From: Isoetes taiwanensis
Taxonomy: Eukaryota; Streptophyta; Lycopodiopsida; Isoetales; Isoetaceae
Direction: 5' to 3'
DNA: 64,000 bases
Assembly (NCBI GenBank): GCA_021234155.1
Contig: JAJEKV010000418.1
Span: forward strand, 62,001 to 126,000
The notes under the pieces were generated by a model. It worked only from the letters and a program-made list of their open reading frames with translations, was not told where the DNA came from and ran no database searches. The position numbers and the translations under genes were made by a program. Positions 33,596-44,450 of this stretch are shown here, one piece after another (positions within the stretch are counted from its first letter, which is position 1; each line of letters starts with the position of its first letter).

Positions 33596-36029
33596 TGTAA
33601 CAGTCCTGGCCACCTAATGGGTCAATATACATATTTATGTATGTATATACATATTCATGGCATGTATACAGCATGAGACCAGGGTTTTGTCTCTTTGGAG
33701 AAAGTATTGTTGCAGAGCATGAAGGCAGGGAGCAATTCTGGGCAGTTTTAGAACCCGATTTTTGAAGCATCATATCTCGGCGACCCGAGATCCTTTTCAG
33801 GTGATTTTTCTTTTGCTGGAAAGATCATTAAGTTAGCTTTCCAGAATGGATCTGATCATGCCGAAACTCATCCGTATGAGAACGTTATGACAGAAATTGT
33901 GATGCTGGGTCAGAATTGACTGCACTATGTATGTTCTTCTGCAGTTTGATTCTTGGAGTTAGAAGACGATCTTTGGAGGCGCAATCAATTGCAAGGGGTC
34001 CAGAGGTCTATCCGCGAAGAAATTATCAGGTGGGGTTTTGCTTTTGATCAATTGAGGTGTGCTATGAGCTGCCATGATTAGTCTGCACATGATTTTTGCA
34101 TGCAAATATGATAGATTATGAATTTGTTGGAGACTCATAAGGCTAGAGAAGAAAATCAATGATTAGAAACATCCCTCTAAGGCTGATTTTAAGTCAAGAA
34201 TGGCTGAATATTACATGAAGAGCACCGATTCAGCATGGAAACTTTAAAAAAAGGCAGAATTAGATTGGATCTGGTCGGCACCGAGCTCTCCAACGCCATT
34301 TTGTGTTCATATTATGTTTTTGTCATTTTGGTTTTGTGCTTTATTTTGTTGGTCTTGTATTTGCTGCCTTTCTCAATTTATTTGCATGTCCTAGTATGAA
34401 GCTAAGTCCTCATAGATGGAATGGGGCTGCATTTGAGCTTAGCAGCAGAGGAGATCGGAGCATGAAGAGCTGAGCAGAATAATCATAATAGTAAGAATAT
34501 GCATTGTTTGATAATTGTCTAACTATGGTAAAATTCTAAGGTTTGGGATAAAGTATCTTTCTTAGCTCATGGAGATGGGGCTAATGCTGAGAAGTAGCCT
34601 AGCACAGATGTAGAGCGTCAACGACCCCTCGGCATCAAGGATTTCAGCATCAAGTTCGCATGTGGATCTTGAAATAGGAATAAGCGGTCATCTGACATCA
34701 AGGATTATTGAGATTGAGACGGGTCCACATTGGTACAAGGAGAGCCATGTGAAGCTTGGGGGTTTCTGAATGTGACTATAGCATGAAATACGCTAGTCTG
34801 AGTGCGTAATTGTAAGTTTTCAAGTTGTTGCATTGTATTTTATCAAGAGCATCATAGCTAATGGATTCAAAGTATAAACGTTATGGAACGTTGTATTCCT
34901 CATGAGAAGATGGTTTCAAGATAAGTTTTGCATTATAGAAGATGTTAGTATCTTTCCTTGATCAGTAACGTACATAGTTATTGGAGCTACATCAAGGACA
35001 GTTAGGCTTATGGCTTCCTCGACGTGTTGGATTGCGATCATTATCTTCATCAGTCACCTAGCTACTTCAACTTGGACAGGTTGTATAGACAACATCAGCA
35101 ACAATATAATCTAGGCACATGATAGTAAACATCCTAATGAACTTCACATGTCTTGGTCTTGCATTGTCCACTGTTGTCTTGGTATTTGATGTCTATTGAA
35201 ACCTCCGGGGCCGGACTTCTAGGTTCGTGGCCTAGGTTGCTCCGGCATGCTCATGTTCATCCGTGATTCTCTCGCGTGGTATTCTTGTGCTCAGGACACC
35301 GGGCGTTAGTTCTCCGGCCGGGATTGCTACGTCACCAACTCTTGTGAACTCCATGGTAAGAGGTCCTCCGGGGCAGACGGGTGGGGAAGGGTAAGGCGAT
35401 ACGAGGTTTACCCCACCAACTCCGCCAACGGGCTCGAAATGTGAGCCGGGCTGGGCATTTCTCGCTAATGTGGCCTCGCATGTAGGTCGGGCTGAGCTTC
35501 CCATTGTCCCGAGCTATGTGTCATGATGGTTTGGTATTTTGACTATGTTGTTTGCTTCTAATGTTCCTGCTTGGTATTTCCTTGGATTATGTTGTCATTG
35601 TGATAGCGTTGTACTCACGTAGGATTTTTCGATGCAATGTTTGTGCTTATCCAAGATTTCCAGAGTATTCCCATGCATGCAATGGCAGCCGTGGATCCCC
35701 ACTTAGTCACGAGGACTAACCCCTGAATGCATGTGCAAAGTGAAGTAGCAAGCAAGCATAGATATGGAGCTTGGGAGCATGGTCGGTTAAGAAGATTCGA
35801 GCAAAACTGCTGATTTTATTGTATTGTGTAGTGAATTCACATTGTACTTGATGGATATTGAGTTTATAGAATTTGTCCATTGAATATGAAGAATGAAAGT
35901 TCAATTGTCAAGGAAGATTCAATTCTTCACCTATACTCAACTGTTTGCCACACAAACCTAGTAAGAGTTTTCGCAAGTTTTGACAAGATCCCGAGTTGCC
36001 AGGAGGGTCAACTCGGGCAGCTCGCCACA
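33596..36029 (+). repeat. Solo LTR of family D (D1)
   Basis: It begins TGTAACAGTCCTGGCCACC and ends CTCGCCACA. The 5 bp before it (AAAGA, 33591-33595) recur after one extra A at 36031-36035. It is collinear, in inverse orientation, with the two LTRs of element D (41410-49757 and 50057-55846). Shared words include ATGGCGTTGGAGAGC and AGGGTCAACTCGG. It splits the polypurine tract into two parts, and no internal domain is attached. A GC-rich block lies at 35205-35510. Recombination between two LTRs would leave such a copy. Confidence 0.85.
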
Positions 36030-36640
36030 AAAAGAGAAGCGAAAAAGAGTATGAAAAAATAGAAGAGAAAAGGGACATGGCAAAAAAGGGAAGAGGGAAA
36101 GGGTGAGGAAAGGGAAAAACCGAAGGAAAAAAGGACATGGAAAAGGGGAAAGGGAAAGAGGGAAAAGAAAAAAGGAGGGGGGAAAAGGAAGGGAAAAGGG
36201 CACTAGAAAAAAGGGAAGACGGAAGGGCTGGGCAAAGAAAGAAAAGGGAAGGGAAAAAGGGAAAAAAAAGAAAAGGTGGGGAGAAGGAAAGGGAAAAGGG
36301 AAAGGAAAGGGGAAAGTGGAAAGGAAAACTTAGAAAGAAGGGCACGAGGAAAAGGGGAAGAGGGAAATGGGAAAAGAGAGGGAGGAAAGGGCACAGGGAA
36401 AGGGAAAAAGGGCAACCACAAATTGGAGAAAAGGGAAGGGAAAAATAGAAAAGGAAAAATGGGGAAGCAGAAACAGAAAAGAGAAATAGAGGAAATGGAA
36501 TAATGGAAAAAGAAAAAGGTAAATTGGAAAATGTAAAAAGGGAAAAGGGGCAAGGGGAAAATAGGAAAAAAAAAATAGTAGACAAAGGCAAAAGGAAAAG
36601 GGAAAAGGGAAAAGGTAAAGGGAAGTGTGAAATGTGGTCG
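36030..36640 (+). repeat. Polypurine tract, part 2
   Basis: A continuation of the tract interrupted by solo LTR D1, with the same irregular A/G words. Long minus-strand frames here are low-complexity artefacts. Confidence 0.88.
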
Positions 36641-36748
36641 AATGCTCTTGATTATCCAATTTTAAAAACATGAATCCATTTAACAATTGTTCCAGTATGT
36701 CATTCACAGTTTCTAGCTATGCCCAGCAACGCTGGGCACCTAAACTAG

Positions 36749-38440
36749 TGAACAATACTAAAGAAGTTGGGATGTCACTTCAAATCAAGTTCTTGCCTGG
36801 ATGTAAGCGATCTTTTATTCAACAAGGAAAAACCATGGCAGTTTTAAAAGAAGAGAACTATTCTTTCACCAACCAGGCTCATCATGAGCAGGTGGCACGG
36901 TCACTCTCTTAACCTCATAAACACCATGCTCTTAAACCCACACAAGGTGGATAACAACCTTATATGTATCAGGATAACTTCTAGCAGAGGCCGTTGCAAC
37001 TCCCTGCAGTCAAGGATCGAGTTCCAAGCCCCTCTGCAGGCATCTATAAATTTCAGAATAGTTCATGGAGCAAATGATGGAATCCACATATTCTGGAGCC
37101 GATGGCAAGGTAGATCAGCAATTGCAATTAGAACAGGACGCGATCGGATTGCAGGACATGACTAATGCACTGCCACTAAGAGGAACTCATATTTATAGTA
37201 TGAGCAATACAGCAACAGCATTATTGTGTAGACATACGAGTATGCATGTGATTAGCACATGTAAAGGTGACACATGAAATATGCTAGAGTAGCTACAATA
37301 AAGAGCAACAATGCTACAGTAAAATTTCAGTACATATCTCTCTGAGTAGTGTTATTGGCCAAGCCAAAAAACTCCATAGTGATTCTCCAAGGTTTCTGCT
37401 CCTGCATGTGGTCTTTGTAATGGATGAGTGGCAGCAAAGCAGTCTGTCAATCTAATTCTAATATAATCAGGTCCCAAGAGCACTCCATGGCATGTTGTAG
37501 TTGGTGCCATGTTATCAACAATGCCTTTGCCAATTACATCTTTCCTGTTTTCTGCTAACAAGAAGCATGCTTCTCCAATGGAAAATTTTATTTCTCCTGC
37601 TTGATTGCTCATTTCTTTGACCTGTAAAGCTTTGTTAATTATGTTGCACAAGTTATGGCTCAATCCACTCATTTAATAGAAGAACTACCTGAGATATGGC
37701 AGCCTGGTCCAGCGCTTCAGCAAGCTTCCTTCTTGGCGACATCCCAAATTCGAATTAAAACACTGTAATGGAAACACAATTCTTGTGTTTCTCTAGAGGC
37801 AAGAGAGAAACACAAATTCCATGATCCAATGCGCAGCCAATAATGCTATAAATGGCCGGCATTTTTTAAATAGACAGTTAGTACAGGCCAATGATTGAAA
37901 AGTAGTTGGGAAAGGGACATTCGCGGGCAGGCTAAAAGTTTTTAAATTTTAAATTGCAGGCGGGATTAATTTTCTTATTCTCTTAAAAAGTAAGACCCGT
38001 GTAATAATTTTCATTAATTTTTGTACGACCCGTGTAATAATCACGGGTTTTCTAATTCCAATCTAATTTAAATCTCGTTTTTTCATTCCTAATCATTCTT
38101 CTCTGCTCGAGATTCTTGGTCACAGGGTTCCTCAGCACTAGCTTCACGACATGGTATTGTATGCAATAACAATAAATGAAATATTTATACAATGCCTACA
38201 TCACACTACGTGCCACAGTGCACGCGACACGTATGGACAATAATAATATGAAATACATAAGAAAGGCATATTAATTTACCAAATACAAATATGTCGCCCT
38301 GGGCGCGACTCATACAAAAGTATTCAATATTTCTGTTTGTGACATAACAGGTCTAGACACGTCAGCACATCTCCCATTTTGTATTTCTTTGAATCAAGAT
38401 AAATATCATTTCGCCATTCCAATCTTTGCAGGTTTTTTTG
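36749..38440. other. Intergenic stretch; weak transposon-like frame and a hairpin
   Basis: The minus-strand frame 37352-37672 reads '...DVIGKGIVDNMAPTTTCHGVLLG', somewhat like the 'GkG.V.....IHG..LG' region of a domain found near plant CACTA-type transposase genes. The likeness is weak. ACCCGTG-TAATAAT-CACGGGT near 38026-38046, followed by TTTCTAAT, could be another Helitron 3' end. No intact gene. Confidence 0.35.
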
Positions 38441-38889
38441 CTCAATGGGTTACCTAACTGGTTTGGTGCATGTCAATGCTACTAATGGAGTTCATGTCCA
38501 CGAGCAAGGCTTGGCCTTGAGCCTCACCAAAGTTCGGGACAGGGCACTTCACAGAGATATCTCGAAAGCCACCCTATTCAGGGATTTTCACAGATTGGTC
38601 CACAAGTTCGACCATGTCCTTCCAGTTTCTGAGGAGAAAGATGGATATGAAAGTGCAATGCAGCAAGTGGCAGACGTGCATGCGTGAGACTTGTCGCGCC
38701 ATACGTGAGATGTTGGTGCAAGATGCTTACTTAATACAGAAATACTTCAGCAATGGCTAACTTGGATATTTGTTTTATAGCTTCCAAGAGATCACTAGTT
38801 ACATCAACTATTGCATCCTCAAAGAAACCCAGGAAGGACCCCAAGGTAGTACAAGAAGAAACTGAGAAGATAGATCAAATGGCATCAAG

Positions 38890-39219
38890 CTAATTGATGA
38901 CGGCAGAGTCATAACATGCGAGCTAAGTTAAGACATGCTAGAGACAGTTTTGCCTGAGGGGTCTGAATGGTATGTTACTGTGAGCAGGGCAGGCTCAAAA
39001 TATGACGTGGTCTTGCATTCAAGGGAGAACAAAGATGCGACCTTCAAAAAAGTAGGGTTGGTTCTTTCATGCGAGGAGCTTGATGACGAGATCTTTGTCT
39101 TCATAATAGAGAAGACCGTAAAGAAGAATCTCAGCATTTCCAGATACAATATAGGTATAGACGAATTCATGCTAGATAAGACAGTAGACGGTGTTACGAA
39201 GTATGGCTGGCCCCTTTAA
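38890..39219 (+). pseudogene. Beta-rich domain of the fusion gene, unrecognised
   Basis: The frame around 38890-39219 reads 'IKLIDDGRVITCELS', a stop, then 'ETVLPEGSEWYVTVSRAG' and 'DEIFVFIIEKTVKKNLSISR'. The alternating hydrophobic pattern suggests a beta-sheet domain. I recognise no family. It lies directly upstream of the ParB-like part. A plausible splice acceptor (TCTGCAG) at 39268-39274 would join it to the next exon. Confidence 0.45.
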
Positions 39220-39276
39220 GCCTCACACCATATAGTTTGTTCTATATATGAAGATATATCTGCAGTCCGAAGAAGT

Positions 39277-39800
39277 TTGCAGAAGAAACCTGGTTTCAGT
39301 GGTAGTGGCGGTGCATTTGAGTCAGAAACATTGGCCCTAGTACCTTTGCCAAAGCCAGTGAAGGAAACAGATAGTGAAAAGAAATCGAGGGTTGACGCTG
39401 TAGACAAGCTTCTGAAGTTCAAGCAATGGTATCCACTTGGTTTGGATGTAACAAAAAGGATAGCCATTGACAAGCTGATAAGATCTCCTAGAGCATCTTT
39501 CATATCTAGGATCTTTAATCCAAAACATGCCCTGAGGATACAGAAGTCCATAGTTGAATTTCCCACCACAGTACCAAATCCAGCTGATGTTCTACCATGG
39601 GACTCAGTCAATGACAAGCCATACCCATGGAAGACATGGAATGACCTAAGGAAGAGCGACATGGAGCGCTACATTGTCATTGATGGACAACACTAAGTTG
39701 AGGCAACGAATAGAATCCTTAGTTATTACACGCCTCAACTTGCACTAACTATAATAAGTGCAGACTTGAACACAATTGCAAGGGCGGTACAATACAACTT
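39277..39800 (+). pseudogene. ParB/sulfiredoxin-like domain
   Basis: The key block is 'YIVIDGQH' (39671-39693), then a TAA stop, then 'VEATNRILSYY' in the same frame. This is the ParB/Srx signature 'iDGqHR..A....'. Upstream is 'IAIDKLIRSPRASFISRIF', the strand-loop expected at the start of the fold. In bacteria and phages this domain is often fused to DNA methylases. A candidate splice donor (TTGTAAGT, about 39800) follows, and an acceptor (CCATGCAG) ends at 39991. The phases do not match without an indel. Confidence 0.65.
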
Positions 39801-39834
39801 GTAAGTGACTATGTTTCTTAGTCTGCAGTAATCA

Positions 39835-39922
39835 ACTCGCGCTACGCGCAAGACGGTCTGCAATCTCGTGCGTAGCGCGAGTAAGTTTTTTATTATCTTG
39901 CTTCAGCATACTCGCGCTACGC
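39835..39922. repeat. Three copies of ACTCGCGCTACGC, two as a hairpin
   Basis: ACTCGCGCTACGC at 39835-39847 pairs perfectly with its reverse complement at 39870-39882. A third direct copy is at 39910-39922. All lie inside the likely intron of the fusion gene. CG-rich hairpins like this occur at transposon ends; no further sign of an element was found. Confidence 0.85.
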
Positions 39923-40189
39923 ACGAAATGGATATCTACATGGTACTAACTTATGGTTTTAAATTCTTATCTCATACCATATCCCATGCAGTTGAGGCAA
40001 GCTAGAAAGCAATGGATTGAGCTTGGCCATCCAATTTCAAAAAGAAAGAAGCAGGGGGAGAAGAAAGACAACTCCTACGAGGAAATGATAAAGATGATCA
40101 GCAAGGTCATCATACGAAAGAAGAAGGATATTGCAGAGAAGGAAGAGGAAACTGGCACCAAGAAGAAGAAGTCCAAGAAAGGCCCCTCT

Positions 40190-41409
40190 GATTCCTACTA
40201 CATACTGTTCAGTCCTGATCATGCGTGGGACAAATGGAATGAACTGTGGAACAAATGGACATCAGGAGAGCTTGTAGTAAAAGCAGGGAAACCTGAGAAA
40301 GGATCCCTTGAAGATTTTACCGTCACAAACTTGAGGAGTGCACAGGGGTTAAGGGAAGAAGAAATTTTCAAGGTCCTCCAGTCTATTATAGATGGACAGA
40401 TCTTTGCGAAAAAGATTTCAAAAATCAAAGATGTACCATCCTTTCCAGAGGCCTGCAAATCCATGAAAGACCTCCGTGTCATGAGGGAGGCTATCTCAAA
40501 GGAACTCTTTGAGATGTCTGGAATAGAAAACATATCTGCGCAAGGTATCTTGGACATGATGAAAATAACCGATGAAGACCTGCTCAGGTACTCAATGTGG
40601 TCGCCTGGATTTATTCAGACATATAAATCCAGGAACAAGGAAAAACCAGCTCATCTACCATCAAAGGTCCTTGTGGAGCTGAAGTGCAAAGTCAGTGGAG
40701 ACTTGGACATTCCTGAGACTGTCTCAGAAACCTACATGGTGAAGTCCTGTCAGGGTTCTCTAGTTGTTGCCACCCAGACTATTCCAAAGACAACTTCATT
40801 GTTTGTGGTGGACTGTCTAACATACCCTCAGGATATAGACTATTACATCTCCAGGCTCTCAAATTGTCTCAAGCAGACCACTGAAGAGTACATCACACTT
40901 GTGTTCCTGTCTGAACCTGCAGAGGAATATCCAAAGACCTTGTAGGCCACCACTCAGATAGAGGCCAATATGAGCGTACGCCACAGGGTGCTAATAGATG
41001 GAACGCCTGCTAAGAACAATCATGTCACACGTGGCATAACAATGATCACTTACGTGATCATAAATAAAGTAGCAGACGTAGTTTACGAGGCACACAAGAG
41101 TGGTCCCCAAAAGCTTCCCAGCCGATACTCAAATTTACAGAGAAGGAGAGCTTGGATAATTACCACTGGATGATCTTACCTCGAACCTGACCGCTAAGGA
41201 ATGTAAGAAGGAATTAGAGTACAAATAGGTGGGCCTGAAGGGAGGTGCAGTGAACAAGTACAGACTAAGCTCAAACTTGGCTTTCTACCTCGTGGATACA
41301 TTTGTACCCAAGGGAGGCTTAGTCTGTGACTACTTTGTCAATGGTAGGGTTGGGCGTGAAGCTCTAGCCAATGGCAGAAAAGTTCAAAGCTGGGTGGCCA
41401 CTGAGCAAC
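40190..41409 (+). pseudogene. N4/N6 DNA-methylase-like domain (beta motif order)
   Basis: The 39953-40945 frame carries a helical N part ('AWDKWNELWNKWTSGELV') and then 'SLFVVDCLTYPQDIDYY' (Asp at 40811), placed where the catalytic D/N-P-P-Y/F motif IV would be. After frame breaks, 41229-41409 gives 'LVDTFVPKGGLVCDYFVNG' followed by 'GREALANGRKVQSW'. This is the layout of the C-terminal SAM-binding block 'G..VlDpF.GsGt...aA..lgR'. Motif IV before motif I is the beta-class order of phage and bacterial methylases. Neither the DPPY nor the FxGxG core is canonical, so the domain may have lost activity even before the gene decayed. Confidence 0.5.
41405..41409. repeat. Target-site duplication of element D, left copy
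   Basis: GCAAC, repeated at 55847-55851. Confidence 0.8.
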
Positions 41410-42159
41410 TGTGACGAGCCTGCCGAGTTGACCCTCCAGGTAACTCGGAATCTTGTCAAAACTTGCACATTCTAGCTTGTTAATGGTGGTGAAGAATCGA
41501 ATCTTCCTTTTGCACAATTGAAACTTAACCCATTACTAGAAATCCATCCTCATTGAGATACAATATATTCCCACAATCCATCAAGAATACAAATTCAAAG
41601 GATGTACTATCCACAATACTCTCAATGTATATGCATAAATGTTAAAATTATGTGTCATGTGATATTCGAGCATATAAGGGGATTAGTGACCACATCTTGG
41701 CTCCCCTAGGCTAATGAGGATTCATACAAGCATTCATGAGAAGCAGTGGCAGTGAATGCAAGAAAAAAACATAGAAGTTGGCAGGTACTACCTGCACGCG
41801 TTACTGGGCCGCCGAAAACGCTTGATACCCCCCTGCCCGCCACTTAGGGTTTTGACTGGTCAAACGGGTCAAAGTCAACGACAGCTGGAACTTAAGGACA
41901 GCAGGGCATCCTATTATTTAGGCAAGTTGGAAAACTTTCTATATGAAGGGCATGCACGATTTAACAAGTGGATACATCCAGGTTGATGAGAAAATATATA
42001 GATGAATGATGGTGATAGAAAATAATGAGCTGAGTGCAGATACAAGTGCGTGTATGCAAGTTAAGGAGCGGGTGGGTTTGAAGGAGACAGAGATTGGTAT
42101 ACTTGGGTTCAAACCCCAAGCTCTGATTCTAACATTGGTATCAGAGCTAACTAGTTCCT

Positions 42160-43231
42160 GCCCTGTGATAATGACAACCCGATTCGGGGGCAAATGCTGA
42201 ACTCTATTGAAGTCTTTAAAAGGAGATGGAGGATTTCAAATCTGGAAGGAGGGTATTAGAGGTGTGCTGGAGTTTGAAAAGTTGTGGTATTTGTTTGATG
42301 GTAGTTCAGTAAGCGGTGCAACTAGCTCAGGTAATTCAACTGCTGCTAGTAGTAGTAATGCTCAATCTGGTGCAGGGGGAACTTCAGGTGAAGCAAGGGC
42401 AACTTCTCTGAGTTCTGGAGTAGAAGATGAAGTTAAGATTATGGAGGCCCAGGCCATAATCATGTGTAAGGTAGGCACTGCTTTAAAATTGAAGCTTCGA
42501 GGCATGAAGCCTAAGGAAATGTGGGATTATTTGATAAAGCACTATGAACAAAAAAGTTCTTCACAAATAGATGTGCTAGAAAAACAGTTAAGGAAGATGA
42601 AATTGTTTGAGAAGGATAACCTGACTGACTTTTTGGAGAGATTTGATTCCATTATTGCAGATCTTGAGGGAGCTGAAAATATCTTGAATGAACAGTATCA
42701 AATACTTGCTTTAGCAAGAGCAGTATCTCATAATAGTCACTTGGCAACTTTACTCAGAAATGTAGCCTCTTCCAAGGAGCATGCTATCAATTATAACGCA
42801 TGTGAGTTTTGAACAGTCTACTATTACACAGAGGAAGTCGGATCAATCCTCGAGAGGTCTTGTATACTGGTAAGACTAAAAGAGGTGGTTTTGCAAGAAG
42901 GAAAGTAGGACCTTGTTATGCATGCAAACAATTTGGTCACCTAAAGAGTGAATGTCCAAACAATAGTGAGAAGGAATTTAGATGTTTCAATTGTGAAGGC
43001 AAAGGGCATTTTGCTTTTGATTGCCCAAGTCCTAAAAAGGGAAGAGGTCGAGGGGGATTCTCTGAAACTTATAGAGGTGGCAGAGGCCGGGGAAAATTCA
43101 AAGGAGGCCCAAGTATTAATGTGGTAGGAAAGCAAGATAGTAGTGAAGGTGAACTTTCAGAGTTTCCAAGGAAAAGCAATAACCAATTTGTTGTTATAGA
43201 TTCGGGAGAGAAAAAAAAGTGTGATGTGTGA
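42160..43231 (+). pseudogene. Copia gag with two zinc knuckles
   Basis: The frame 42207-42812 and its continuation 42809-43231 (a shift near 42810). The UBN2-type capsid part includes 'IIMCKVGTALKLKLRGMKPKEMWDYL' blocks and 'LRKMKLFEKDNLTDFLERFD'. A Ser/Gly-rich insert lies near residues 33-70. Two CX2CX4HX4C knuckles follow: 'CYACKQFGHLKSEC' and 'CFNCEGKGHFAFDC'. The end reads 'QFVVIDSGEKKK', the start of the aspartic protease (D-S-G). Confidence 0.88.
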
Positions 43232-44450
43232 CTTGCATATGCTTAAGGATTGGGAAAAGAAGGAAGGACATGTGCAACTTGGTGATGGAGGTTTGAAGAA
43301 AATAGAAGATACCGGAGTTTTAGAGTTGTTTGACTTAAATGGCAAAACTGTAAAATTGAGAGATGTTTTGTGTGTGCCCAGTCTTGTTAGAAATCTCATA
43401 TCCGTATGCCGACTTGTGGATTTGGGATATAAAGTCGTTTGAACAGTCCAGTTGTAAAAGTATTTCTTAATGGTGAATTAAAGTTTATTGGCAAAAGAGT
43501 TGGTAATCTCTTTGGATTGGATATGGAGCATCTTCATGAAATTAATCTTGTGGAATATTCAGATGTGAAAATATGGCATAACAGTTATGTCATGTAAATG
43601 CCGCAATAATTAAAAGACTTGGAGAAAAGGGATTAATATCCGCCAAGGTACAAAATGAAAAGTTCTTATGTGGGGATTGTCAATTTGGAAAGCAATCAAG
43701 ATTGCCATTTAAAAGGTCACACAAAAGAGCAAAGGGTATTTTGGATTTGGTGCACCTGCATTTATAATGTTACTAGTTTGAGTGGGCATAGATATTTCAT
43801 GAGTTTTATTGATGATTTCAAGTGAGAAAAACCAAGTGTTATATTTTGAAAACAAAAGACCAAGCTTGTGATGCTTTGAAGTTATTTCTTGCTGAAAACC
43901 GAGCTAGAAACCGGAAGGAAGATAAAGTGCATAAAGGTCATTGAGGAGGTGAATATATCTACGATGAATTTAAAGCTTTTTTGCAAACAGGGAATCGGGA
44001 GGCAATTGACATGCGATACTCATCACAACAAAATGGAGTTGCAGAAAGGAAAAATAGAACATTGCTTGATCTTTGTGGAGGTCCATGTTGAAGTACTGGC
44101 TTACCAAATTATTTATGGGATGAAGTCTGTGAAGACTACCGTCTACATTCAAAACTTGTTACCATCATCAAGTATTAAAGGTGCAATTCCAGAAATGCTT
44201 TGGTCTGGTAAGTCACCTTCTTATGATAGATTAAAAGCATATGGGTGTTTATGCTTTGTACATGTGCCTGAAGAACTAAGGAAAAAGTTGGATGATAGAG
44301 CATACATATCTTATCTAGTAGGGTATGATTCTAACTCGAAAGCATTCAGATTATATGATCCTGCTAGAAGAAAAATTATAGTGAGTAGAGATGTGGTCTT
44401 CAATGAAAATGAATTTTATAGGAAAATTCCCAAGATAAATACTAAAGATC
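43221..44450 (+). pseudogene. Copia protease end and integrase, broken
   Basis: The 43221-43442 frame holds the protease C-terminal part ('VLCVPSLVRNLISVCRLVDLGYKV'). Integrase pieces follow in changing frames: 'CQFGKQSRLPFKRSHKRAKG' (about 43680-43735), 'GHRYFMSFIDDF' (about 43785-43820), an 'SSQQNGVAERKNRTLLDL' block (about 44020-44070, with the catalytic Glu), and 'AIPEMLWSGKSPSYDRLKAY'. At least four frame breaks. Confidence 0.82.

Larger units (their letters stand above)
31993..36748 (+). mobile_element. Probable non-autonomous Helitron with polypurine cargo
   Basis: The 3' end has the Helitron signature: a perfect hairpin GCCCAGC-AAC-GCTGGGC (36721-36737), then seven bases, CTAG (36745-36748) and a host T. 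A matching 5' start is proposed at A|TCTATTTTATTC (31993), followed by the AT-rich TATTATAAAG seen at many plant Helitron starts. No Rep/helicase gene is present, so it would be non-autonomous. Inside are about 2.1 kb of polypurine sequence and a later solo LTR (33596-36029). The 3' end is well supported; the 5' end is a guess. Confidence 0.5.

Noticed and set aside
32009-33773. Very long minus-strand open frames (534 and 550 codons)
   Set aside because: They are translations of the polypyrimidine strand of a purine tract: only Ser, Phe, Pro, Leu and a few other residues, open in several frames at once.
35908-36707. Minus-strand open frames of 80-227 codons
   Set aside because: Same low-complexity purine-tract artefact.
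37352-37672. CACTA-type transposase-associated protein
   Set aside because: Only a weak pattern match over about 25 residues; mentioned under the intergenic stretch, not called as a gene.
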